64,000 nt of DNA from Closterium sp. Naga37s-1. Taxonomy: Eukaryota; Streptophyta; Zygnematophyceae; Desmidiales; Closteriaceae. The position numbers and the translations under genes were made by a program. The notes beneath the pieces are model-generated. The model was not told the DNA's origin. It did not search any database and saw only the letters and a program-made list of their open reading frames with translations. Positions 46,447 through 58,100 of this stretch are shown here, piece after piece. Numbering within the stretch: the stretch's first letter is position 1; each line of letters opens with the position of its first letter. Where the stretch lies: NCBI GenBank assembly GCA_947471745.1, contig CANJKZ010000982.1, positions 1 through 64,000 on the forward strand. The letters are read 5' to 3'.

Positions 46447-49400
46447 GTGACTTTTGAGTCGACTCAAAAGTCAGCAGGGAATGGCAAAGCGAGTGGTTTT
46501 ATGCTCCCTGTGCTGTGCCCCCAGAGGCTTCAGGCAGTGCCTGGTATGTTCCACCCTTACTTTGGAGTTTGGGGTTTTGGCTTGTTCGAACAGCAGCAAC
46601 AGGGGCAGCAGCAGCAGGTGATGGCAAAGCGAGTGGTTTTATGCTCCCTGTGCTCTTCCCCCAGAGGTGACTTTTGAGTCGACTCAAAAGTCAGCAGGGA
46701 ATGGCAAAGCGAGTGGTTTTATGCTCCCTGTGCTGTGCCCCCAGAGGTTCGGCAGTGCCTGGGATGTTCCACCCTTACTTTGGAGTTTGGGGTTTTGGCT
46801 TGTTCGAACAGCAGCAACAGGGGCAGCAGCAGCAGGTGATGGCAAAGCGAGTGGTTTTATGCTCCCTGTGCTCTTCCCCCAGAGGTGACTTTTGAGTCGA
46901 CTCAAAAGTCAGCAGGGAATGGCAAAGCGAGTGGTTTTATGCTCCCTGTGCTGTGCCCCCAGAGGTTCAGGCAAGTGCCTGGTATGTTCCACCCTTACTT
47001 TGGAGTTTGGGGTTTTGGCTTGTTCGAACAGCAGCAACAGGGGCAGCAGCAGCAGGTGATGGCAAAGCGAGTGGTTTTATGCTCCCTGTGCTCTTCCCCC
47101 AGAGGTGACTTTTGAGTCGACTCAAAAGTCAGCAGGGAATGGCAAAGCGAGTGGTTTTATGCTCCCTGTGCTGTGCCCCCAGAGGTTCAGGCAAGTGCCT
47201 GGTATGTTCCACCCTTACTTTGGAGTTTGGGGTTTTGGCTTGTTCGAACAGCAGCAACAGGGGCAGCAGCAGCAGGTGATGGCAAAGCGAGTGGTTTTAT
47301 GCTCCCTGTGCTCTTCCCCCAGAGGTGACTTTTGAGTCGACTCAAAAGTCAGCAGGGAATGGCAAAGCGAGTGGTTTTATGCTCCCTGTGCTGTGCCCCC
47401 AGAGGCTTCGGCAAGTGCCTGGTATGTTCCACCCTTACTTTGGAGTTTGGGGTTTTGGCTTGTTCGAACAGCAGCAACAGGGGCAGCAGCAGCAGGTGAT
47501 GGCAAAGCGAGTGGTTTTATGCTCCCTGTGCTCTTCCCCCAGAGGTGACTTTTGAGTCGACTCAAAAGTCAGCAGGGAATGGCAAAGCGAGTGGTTTTAT
47601 GCTCCCTGTGCTGTGCCCCCAGAGGTTCGGCAAGTGCCTGGGATGTTCCACCCTTACTTTGGAGTTTGGGGTTTTGGCTTGTTCGAACAGCAGCAACAGG
47701 GGCAGCAGCAGCAGGTGATGGCAAAGCGAGTGGTTTTATGCTCCCTGTGCTCTTCCCCCAGAGGTGACTTTTGAGTCGACTCAAAAGTCAGCAGGGAATG
47801 GCAAAGCGAGTGGTTTTATGCTCCCTGTGCTGTGCCCCCAGAGGCTTCAGGCAATGCCTGGTATGTTCCACCCTTACTTTGGAGTTTGGGGTTTTGGCTT
47901 GTTCGAACAGCAGCAACAGGGGCAGCAGCAGCAGGTGATGGCAAAGCGAGTGGTTTTATGCTCCCTGTGCTCTTCCCCCAGAGGTGACTTTTGAGTCGAC
48001 TCAAAAGTCAGCAGGGAATGGCAAAGCGAGTGGTTTTATGCTCCCTGTGCTGTGCCCCCAGAGGTTCGGCAGTGCCTGGGATGTTCCACCCTTACTTTGG
48101 AGTTTGGGGTTTTGGCTTGTTCGAACAGCAGCAACAGGGGCAGCAGCAGCAGGTGATGGCAAAGCGAGTGGTTTTATGCTCCCTGTGCTCTTCCCCCAGA
48201 GGTGACTTTTGAGTCGACTCAAAAGTCAGCAGGGAATGGCAAAGCGAGTGGTTTTATGCTCCCTGTGCTGTGCCCCCAGAGGCTTCAGGCAAGTGCCTGG
48301 TATGTTCCACCCTTACTTTGGAGTTTGGGGTTTTGGCTTGTTCGAACAGCAGCAACAGGGGCAGCAGCAGCAGGTGATGGCAAAGCGAGTGGTTTTATGC
48401 TCCCTGTGCTCTTCCCCCAGAGGTGACTTTTGAGTCGACTCAAAAGTCAGCAGGGAATGGCAAAGCGAGTGGTTTTATGCTCCCTGTGCTGTGCCCCCAG
48501 AGGCTTCAGGCAAGTGCCTGGTATGTTCCACCCTTACTTTGGAGTTTGGGGTTTTGGCTTGTTCGAACAGCAGCAACAGGGGCAGCAGCAGCAGGTGATG
48601 GCAAAGCGAGTGGTTTTATGCTCCCTGTGCTCTTCCCCCAGAGGTGACTTTTGAGTCGACTCAAAAGTCAGCAGGGAATGGCAAAGCGAGTGGTTTTATG
48701 CTCCCTGTGCTGTGCCCCCAGAGGTTCGGCAGTGCCTGGGATGTTCCACCCTTACTTTGGAGTTTGGGGTTTTGGCTTGTTCGAACAGCAGCAACAGGGG
48801 CAGCAGCAGCAGGTGATGGCAAAGCGAGTGGTTTTATGCTCCCTGTGCTCTTCCCCCAGAGGTGACTTTTGAGTCGACTCAAAAGTCAGCAGGGAATGGC
48901 AAAGCGAGTGGTTTTATGCTCCCTGTGCTGTGCCCCCAGAGGCTTCAGGCAAGTGCCTGGTATGTTCCACCCTTACTTTGGAGTTTGGGGTTTTGGCTTG
49001 TTCGAACAGCAGCAACAGGGGCAGCAGCAGCAGGTGATGGCAAAGCGAGTGGTTTTATGCTCCCTGTGCTCTTCCCCCAGAGGTGACTTTTGAGTCGACT
49101 CAAAAGTCAGCAGGGAATGGCAAAGCGAGTGGTTTTATGCTCCCTGTGCTGTGCCCCCAGAGCTTCAGCAATGCCTGGTATGTTCCACCCTTACTTTGGA
49201 GTTTGGGGTTTTGGCTTGTTCGAACAGCAGCAACAGGGGCAGCAGCAGCAGGTGATGGCAAAGCGAGTGGTTTTATGCTCCCTGTGCTCTTCCCCCAGAG
49301 GTGACTTTTGAGTCGACTCAAAAGTCAGCAGGGAATGGCAAAGCGAGTGGTTTTATGCTCCCTGTGCTGTGCCCCCAGAGCTTCAGCAATGCCTGGTATG

Positions 49401-52148
49401 TTCCACCCTTACTTTGGAGTTTGGGGTTTTGGCTTGTTCGAACAGCAGCAACAGGGGCAGCAGCAGCAGGTGATGGCAAAGCGAGTGGTTTTATGCTCCC
49501 TGTGCTCTTCCCCCAGAGGTGACTTTTGAGTCGACTCAAAAGTCAGCAGGGAATGGCAAAGCGAGTGGTTTTATGCTCCCTGTGCTGTGCCCCCAGAGGC
49601 TTCGGCAGTGCCTGGTATGTTCCACCCTTACTTTGGAGTTTGGGGTTTTGGCTTGTTCGAACAGCAGCAACAGGGGCAGCAGCAGCAGGTGATGGCAAAG
49701 CGAGTGGTTTTATGCTCCCTGTGCTCTTCCCCCAGAGGTGACTTTTGAGTCGACTCAAAAGTCAGCAGGGAATGGCAAAGCGAGTGGTTTTATGCTCCCT
49801 GTGCTGTGCCCCCAGAGCTTCAGCAATGCCTGGTATGTTCCACCCTTACTTTGGAGTTTGGGGTTTTGGCTTGTTCGAACAGCAGCAACAGGGGCAGCAG
49901 CAGCAGGTGATGGCAAAGCGAGTGGTTTTATGCTCCCTGTGCTCTTCCCCCAGAGGTGACTTTTGAGTCGACTCAAAAGTCAGCAGGGAATGGCAAAGCG
50001 AGTGGTTTTATGCTCCCTGTGCTGTGCCCCCAGAGCTTCAGGCAAGTGCCTGGTATGTTCCACCCTTACTTTGGAGTTTGGGGTTTTGGCTTGTTCGAAC
50101 AGCAGCAACAGGGGCAGCAGCAGCAGGTGATGGCAAAGCGAGTGGTTTTATGCTCCCTGTGCTCTTCCCCCAGAGGTGACTTTTGAGTCGACTCAAAAGT
50201 CAGCAGGGAATGGCAAAGCGAGTGGTTTTATGCTCCCTGTGCTGTGCCCCCAGAGCTTCAGCAAGTGCCTGGTATGTTCCACCCTTACTTTGGAGTTTGG
50301 GGTTTTGGCTTGTTCGAACAGCAGCAACAGGGGCAGCAGCAGCAGGTGATGGCAAAGCGAGTGGTTTTATGCTCCCTGTGCTCTTCCCCCAGAGGTGACT
50401 TTTGAGTCGACTCAAAAGTCAGCAGGGAATGGCAAAGCGAGTGGTTTTATGCTCCCTGTGCTGTGCCCCCAGAGGTTCGGCAGTGCCTGGGATGTTCCAC
50501 CCTTACTTTGGAGTTTGGGGTTTTGGCTTGTTCGAACAGCAGCAACAGGGGCAGCAGCAGCAGGTGATGGCAAAGCGAGTGGTTTTATGCTCCCTGTGCT
50601 CTTCCCCCAGAGGTGACTTTTGAGTCGACTCAAAAGTCAGCAGGGAATGGCAAAGCGAGTGGTTTTATGCTCCCTGTGCTGTGCCCCCAGAGCTTCAGCA
50701 ATGCCTGGTATGTTCCACCCTTACTTTGGAGTTTGGGGTTTTGGCTTGTTCGAACAGCAGCAACAGGGGCAGCAGCAGCAGGTGATGGCAAAGCGAGTGG
50801 TTTTATGCTCCCTGTGCTCTTCCCCCAGAGGTGACTTTTGAGTCGACTCAAAAGTCAGCAGGGAATGGCAAAGCGAGTGGTTTTATGCTCCCTGTGCTGT
50901 GCCCCCAGAGGCTTCAGGCAAGTGCCTGGTATGTTCCACCCTTACTTTGGAGTTTGGGGTTTTGGCTTGTTCGAACAGCAGCAACAGGGGCAGCAGCAGC
51001 AGGTGATGGCAAAGCGAGTGGTTTTATGCTCCCTGTGCTCTTCCCCCAGAGGTGACTTTTGAGTCGACTCAAAAGTCAGCAGGGAATGGCAAAGCGAGTG
51101 GTTTTATGCTCCCTGTGCTGTGCCCCCAGAGGCTTCAGGCAAGTGCCTGGTATGTTCCACCCTTACTTTGGAGTTTGGGGTTTTGGCTTGTTCGAACAGC
51201 AGCAACAGGGGCAGCAGCAGCAGGTGATGGCAAAGCGAGTGGTTTTATGCTCCCTGTGCTCTTCCCCCAGAGGTGACTTTTGAGTCGACTCAAAAGTCAG
51301 CAGGGAATGGCAAAGCGAGTGGTTTTATGCTCCCTGTGCTGTGCCCCCAGAGGCTTCAGCAGTGCCTGGTATGTTCCACCCTTACTTTGGAGTTTGGGGT
51401 TTTGGCTTGTTCGAACAGCAGCAACAGGGGCAGCAGCAGCAGGTGATGGCAAAGCGAGTGGTTTTATGCTCCCTGTGCTCTTCCCCCAGAGGTGACTTTT
51501 GAGTCGACTCAAAAGTCAGCAGGGAATGGCAAAGCGAGTGGTTTTATGCTCCCTGTGCTGTGCCCCCAGAGCTTCAGGCAATGCCTGGGATGTTCCACCC
51601 TTACTTTGGAGTTTGGGGTTTTGGCTTGTTCGAACAGCAGCAACAGGGGCAGCAGCAGCAGGTGATGGCAAAGCGAGTGGTTTTATGCTCCCTGTGCTCT
51701 TCCCCCAGAGGTGACTTTTGAGTCGACTCAAAAGTCAGCAGGGAATGGCAAAGCGAGTGGTTTTATGCTCCCTGTGCTGTGCCCCCAGAGGTTCGGCAAG
51801 TGCCTGGTATGTTCCACCCTTACTTTGGAGTTTGGGGTTTTGGCTTGTTCGAACAGCAGCAACAGGGGCAGCAGCAGCAGGTGATGGCAAAGCGAGTGGT
51901 TTTATGCTCCCTGTGCTCTTCCCCCAGAGGTGACTTTTGAGTCGACTCAAAAGTCAGCAGGGAATGGCAAAGCGAGTGGTTTTATGCTCCCTGTGCTGTG
52001 CCCCCAGAGCTTCAGCAAGTGCCTGGTATGTTCCACCCTTACTTTGGAGTTTGGGGTTTTGGCTTGTTCGAACAGCAGCAACAGGGGCAGCAGCAGCAGG
52101 TGATGGCAAAGCGAGTGGTTTTATGCTCCCTGTGCTCTTCCCCCAGAG
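46447..52148 (+). repeat. hybrid-unit zone, 219-221 bp
   Basis: Most units here are one, two or three bases too long, and the extra bases sit exactly at the first three S/G diagnostic sites. At each, both alternative bases are present side by side: GC for C/G, AG for A/G, AG for A/G. The fullest form is GGCTTCAGGCAAGTGCCTGG, in 221-bp units starting at 48202, 48423, 48862, 50831 and 51052. Unit length matches the number of doubled sites throughout. Clean G units (46667, 47984, 48644, 50395) and S units (49083, 49301, 49738, 50613) are mixed in. This is what a consensus merging S and G reads would produce. Confidence 0.85.
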
Positions 52149-55100
52149 GTGACTTTTGAGTCGACTCAAAAGTCAGCAGGGAATGGCAAAGCGAGTGGTT
52201 TTATGCTCCCTGTGCTGTGCCCCCAGAGCTTCAGCAATGCCTGGTATGTTCCACCCTTACTTTGGAGTTTGGGGTTTTGGCTTGTTCGAACAGCAGCAAC
52301 AGGGGCAGCAGCAGCAGGTGATGGCAAAGCGAGTGGTTTTATGCTCCCTGTGCTCTTCCCCCAGAGGTGACTTTTGAGTCGACTCAAAAGTCAGCAGGGA
52401 ATGGCAAAGCGAGTGGTTTTATGCTCCCTGTGCTGTGCCCCCAGAGCTTCAGCAATGCCTGGTATGTTCCACCCTTACTTTGGAGTTTGGGGTTTTGGCT
52501 TGTTCGAACAGCAGCAACAGGGGCAGCAGCAGCAGGTGATGGCAAAGCGAGTGGTTTTATGCTCCCTGTGCTCTTCCCCCAGAGGTGACTTTTGAGTCGA
52601 CTCAAAAGTCAGCAGGGAATGGCAAAGCGAGTGGTTTTATGCTCCCTGTGCTGTGCCCCCAGAGCTTCAGCAATGCCTGGTATGTTCCACCCTTACTTTG
52701 GAGTTTGGGGTTTTGGCTTGTTCGAACAGCAGCAACAGGGGCAGCAGCAGCAGGTGATGGCAAAGCGAGTGGTTTTATGCTCCCTGTGCTCTTCCCCCAG
52801 AGGTGACTTTTGAGTCGACTCAAAAGTCAGCAGGGAATGGCAAAGCGAGTGGTTTTATGCTCCCTGTGCTGTGCCCCCAGAGCTTCAGCAATGCCTGGTA
52901 TGTTCCACCCTTACTTTGGAGTTTGGGGTTTTGGCTTGTTCGAACAGCAGCAACAGGGGCAGCAGCAGCAGGTGATGGCAAAGCGAGTGGTTTTATGCTC
53001 CCTGTGCTCTTCCCCCAGAGGTGACTTTTGAGTCGACTCAAAAGTCAGCAGGGAATGGCAAAGCGAGTGGTTTTATGCTCCCTGTGCTGTGCCCCCAGAG
53101 CTTCAGCAATGCCTGGTATGTTCCACCCTTACTTTGGAGTTTGGGGTTTTGGCTTGTTCGAACAGCAGCAACAGGGGCAGCAGCAGCAGGTGATGGCAAA
53201 GCGAGTGGTTTTATGCTCCCTGTGCTCTTCCCCCAGAGGTGACTTTTGAGTCGACTCAAAAGTCAGCAGGGAATGGCAAAGCGAGTGGTTTTATGCTCCC
53301 TGTGCTGTGCCCCCAGAGCTTCAGCAATGCCTGGTATGTTCCACCCTTACTTTGGAGTTTGGGGTTTTGGCTTGTTCGAACAGCAGCAACAGGGGCAGCA
53401 GCAGCAGGTGATGGCAAAGCGAGTGGTTTTATGCTCCCTGTGCTCTTCCCCCAGAGGTGACTTTTGAGTCGACTCAAAAGTCAGCAGGGAATGGCAAAGC
53501 GAGTGGTTTTATGCTCCCTGTGCTGTGCCCCCAGAGCTTCAGCAATGCCTGGTATGTTCCACCCTTACTTTGGAGTTTGGGGTTTTGGCTTGTTCGAACA
53601 GCAGCAACAGGGGCAGCAGCAGCAGGTGATGGCAAAGCGAGTGGTTTTATGCTCCCTGTGCTCTTCCCCCAGAGGTGACTTTTGAGTCGACTCAAAAGTC
53701 AGCAGGGAATGGCAAAGCGAGTGGTTTTATGCTCCCTGTGCTGTGCCCCCAGAGCTTCAGCAATGCCTGGTATGTTCCACCCTTACTTTGGAGTTTGGGG
53801 TTTTGGCTTGTTCGAACAGCAGCAACAGGGGCAGCAGCAGCAGGTGATGGCAAAGCGAGTGGTTTTATGCTCCCTGTGCTCTTCCCCCAGAGGTGACTTT
53901 TGAGTCGACTCAAAAGTCAGCAGGGAATGGCAAAGCGAGTGGTTTTATGCTCCCTGTGCTGTGCCCCCAGAGCTTCAGCAATGCCTGGTATGTTCCACCC
54001 TTACTTTGGAGTTTGGGGTTTTGGCTTGTTCGAACAGCAGCAACAGGGGCAGCAGCAGCAGGTGATGGCAAAGCGAGTGGTTTTATGCTCCCTGTGCTCT
54101 TCCCCCAGAGGTGACTTTTGAGTCGACTCAAAAGTCAGCAGGGAATGGCAAAGCGAGTGGTTTTATGCTCCCTGTGCTGTGCCCCCAGAGCTTCAGCAAT
54201 GCCTGGTATGTTCCACCCTTACTTTGGAGTTTGGGGTTTTGGCTTGTTCGAACAGCAGCAACAGGGGCAGCAGCAGCAGGTGATGGCAAAGCGAGTGGTT
54301 TTATGCTCCCTGTGCTCTTCCCCCAGAGGTGACTTTTGAGTCGACTCAAAAGTCAGCAGGGAATGGCAAAGCGAGTGGTTTTATGCTCCCTGTGCTGTGC
54401 CCCCAGAGCTTCAGCAATGCCTGGTATGTTCCACCCTTACTTTGGAGTTTGGGGTTTTGGCTTGTTCGAACAGCAGCAACAGGGGCAGCAGCAGCAGGTG
54501 ATGGCAAAGCGAGTGGTTTTATGCTCCCTGTGCTCTTCCCCCAGAGGTGACTTTTGAGTCGACTCAAAAGTCAGCAGGGAATGGCAAAGCGAGTGGTTTT
54601 ATGCTCCCTGTGCTGTGCCCCCAGAGCTTCAGCAATGCCTGGTATGTTCCACCCTTACTTTGGAGTTTGGGGTTTTGGCTTGTTCGAACAGCAGCAACAG
54701 GGGCAGCAGCAGCAGGTGATGGCAAAGCGAGTGGTTTTATGCTCCCTGTGCTCTTCCCCCAGAGGTGACTTTTGAGTCGACTCAAAAGTCAGCAGGGAAT
54801 GGCAAAGCGAGTGGTTTTATGCTCCCTGTGCTGTGCCCCCAGAGCTTCAGCAATGCCTGGTATGTTCCACCCTTACTTTGGAGTTTGGGGTTTTGGCTTG
54901 TTCGAACAGCAGCAACAGGGGCAGCAGCAGCAGGTGATGGCAAAGCGAGTGGTTTTATGCTCCCTGTGCTCTTCCCCCAGAGGTGACTTTTGAGTCGACT
55001 CAAAAGTCAGCAGGGAATGGCAAAGCGAGTGGTTTTATGCTCCCTGTGCTGTGCCCCCAGAGCTTCAGCAATGCCTGGTATGTTCCACCCTTACTTTGGA

Positions 55101-58100
55101 GTTTGGGGTTTTGGCTTGTTCGAACAGCAGCAACAGGGGCAGCAGCAGCAGGTGATGGCAAAGCGAGTGGTTTTATGCTCCCTGTGCTCTTCCCCCAGAG
55201 GTGACTTTTGAGTCGACTCAAAAGTCAGCAGGGAATGGCAAAGCGAGTGGTTTTATGCTCCCTGTGCTGTGCCCCCAGAGCTTCAGCAATGCCTGGTATG
55301 TTCCACCCTTACTTTGGAGTTTGGGGTTTTGGCTTGTTCGAACAGCAGCAACAGGGGCAGCAGCAGCAGGTGATGGCAAAGCGAGTGGTTTTATGCTCCC
55401 TGTGCTCTTCCCCCAGAGGTGACTTTTGAGTCGACTCAAAAGTCAGCAGGGAATGGCAAAGCGAGTGGTTTTATGCTCCCTGTGCTGTGCCCCCAGAGCT
55501 TCAGCAATGCCTGGTATGTTCCACCCTTACTTTGGAGTTTGGGGTTTTGGCTTGTTCGAACAGCAGCAACAGGGGCAGCAGCAGCAGGTGATGGCAAAGC
55601 GAGTGGTTTTATGCTCCCTGTGCTCTTCCCCCAGAGGTGACTTTTGAGTCGACTCAAAAGTCAGCAGGGAATGGCAAAGCGAGTGGTTTTATGCTCCCTG
55701 TGCTGTGCCCCCAGAGCTTCAGCAATGCCTGGTATGTTCCACCCTTACTTTGGAGTTTGGGGTTTTGGCTTGTTCGAACAGCAGCAACAGGGGCAGCAGC
55801 AGCAGGTGATGGCAAAGCGAGTGGTTTTATGCTCCCTGTGCTCTTCCCCCAGAGGTGACTTTTGAGTCGACTCAAAAGTCAGCAGGGAATGGCAAAGCGA
55901 GTGGTTTTATGCTCCCTGTGCTGTGCCCCCAGAGCTTCAGCAATGCCTGGTATGTTCCACCCTTACTTTGGAGTTTGGGGTTTTGGCTTGTTCGAACAGC
56001 AGCAACAGGGGCAGCAGCAGCAGGTGATGGCAAAGCGAGTGGTTTTATGCTCCCTGTGCTCTTCCCCCAGAGGTGACTTTTGAGTCGACTCAAAAGTCAG
56101 CAGGGAATGGCAAAGCGAGTGGTTTTATGCTCCCTGTGCTGTGCCCCCAGAGCTTCAGCAATGCCTGGTATGTTCCACCCTTACTTTGGAGTTTGGGGTT
56201 TTGGCTTGTTCGAACAGCAGCAACAGGGGCAGCAGCAGCAGGTGATGGCAAAGCGAGTGGTTTTATGCTCCCTGTGCTCTTCCCCCAGAGGTGACTTTTG
56301 AGTCGACTCAAAAGTCAGCAGGGAATGGCAAAGCGAGTGGTTTTATGCTCCCTGTGCTGTGCCCCCAGAGCTTCAGCAATGCCTGGTATGTTCCACCCTT
56401 ACTTTGGAGTTTGGGGTTTTGGCTTGTTCGAACAGCAGCAACAGGGGCAGCAGCAGCAGGTGATGGCAAAGCGAGTGGTTTTATGCTCCCTGTGCTCTTC
56501 CCCCAGAGGTGACTTTTGAGTCGACTCAAAAGTCAGCAGGGAATGGCAAAGCGAGTGGTTTTATGCTCCCTGTGCTGTGCCCCCAGAGCTTCAGCAATGC
56601 CTGGTATGTTCCACCCTTACTTTGGAGTTTGGGGTTTTGGCTTGTTCGAACAGCAGCAACAGGGGCAGCAGCAGCAGGTGATGGCAAAGCGAGTGGTTTT
56701 ATGCTCCCTGTGCTCTTCCCCCAGAGGTGACTTTTGAGTCGACTCAAAAGTCAGCAGGGAATGGCAAAGCGAGTGGTTTTATGCTCCCTGTGCTGTGCCC
56801 CCAGAGCTTCAGCAATGCCTGGTATGTTCCACCCTTACTTTGGAGTTTGGGGTTTTGGCTTGTTCGAACAGCAGCAACAGGGGCAGCAGCAGCAGGTGAT
56901 GGCAAAGCGAGTGGTTTTATGCTCCCTGTGCTCTTCCCCCAGAGGTGACTTTTGAGTCGACTCAAAAGTCAGCAGGGAATGGCAAAGCGAGTGGTTTTAT
57001 GCTCCCTGTGCTGTGCCCCCAGAGCTTCAGCAATGCCTGGTATGTTCCACCCTTACTTTGGAGTTTGGGGTTTTGGCTTGTTCGAACAGCAGCAACAGGG
57101 GCAGCAGCAGCAGGTGATGGCAAAGCGAGTGGTTTTATGCTCCCTGTGCTCTTCCCCCAGAGGTGACTTTTGAGTCGACTCAAAAGTCAGCAGGGAATGG
57201 CAAAGCGAGTGGTTTTATGCTCCCTGTGCTGTGCCCCCAGAGCTTCAGCAATGCCTGGTATGTTCCACCCTTACTTTGGAGTTTGGGGTTTTGGCTTGTT
57301 CGAACAGCAGCAACAGGGGCAGCAGCAGCAGGTGATGGCAAAGCGAGTGGTTTTATGCTCCCTGTGCTCTTCCCCCAGAGGTGACTTTTGAGTCGACTCA
57401 AAAGTCAGCAGGGAATGGCAAAGCGAGTGGTTTTATGCTCCCTGTGCTGTGCCCCCAGAGCTTCAGCAATGCCTGGTATGTTCCACCCTTACTTTGGAGT
57501 TTGGGGTTTTGGCTTGTTCGAACAGCAGCAACAGGGGCAGCAGCAGCAGGTGATGGCAAAGCGAGTGGTTTTATGCTCCCTGTGCTCTTCCCCCAGAGGT
57601 GACTTTTGAGTCGACTCAAAAGTCAGCAGGGAATGGCAAAGCGAGTGGTTTTATGCTCCCTGTGCTGTGCCCCCAGAGCTTCAGCAATGCCTGGTATGTT
57701 CCACCCTTACTTTGGAGTTTGGGGTTTTGGCTTGTTCGAACAGCAGCAACAGGGGCAGCAGCAGCAGGTGATGGCAAAGCGAGTGGTTTTATGCTCCCTG
57801 TGCTCTTCCCCCAGAGGTGACTTTTGAGTCGACTCAAAAGTCAGCAGGGAATGGCAAAGCGAGTGGTTTTATGCTCCCTGTGCTGTGCCCCCAGAGCTTC
57901 AGCAATGCCTGGTATGTTCCACCCTTACTTTGGAGTTTGGGGTTTTGGCTTGTTCGAACAGCAGCAACAGGGGCAGCAGCAGCAGGTGATGGCAAAGCGA
58001 GTGGTTTTATGCTCCCTGTGCTCTTCCCCCAGAGGTGACTTTTGAGTCGACTCAAAAGTCAGCAGGGAATGGCAAAGCGAGTGGTTTTATGCTCCCTGTG

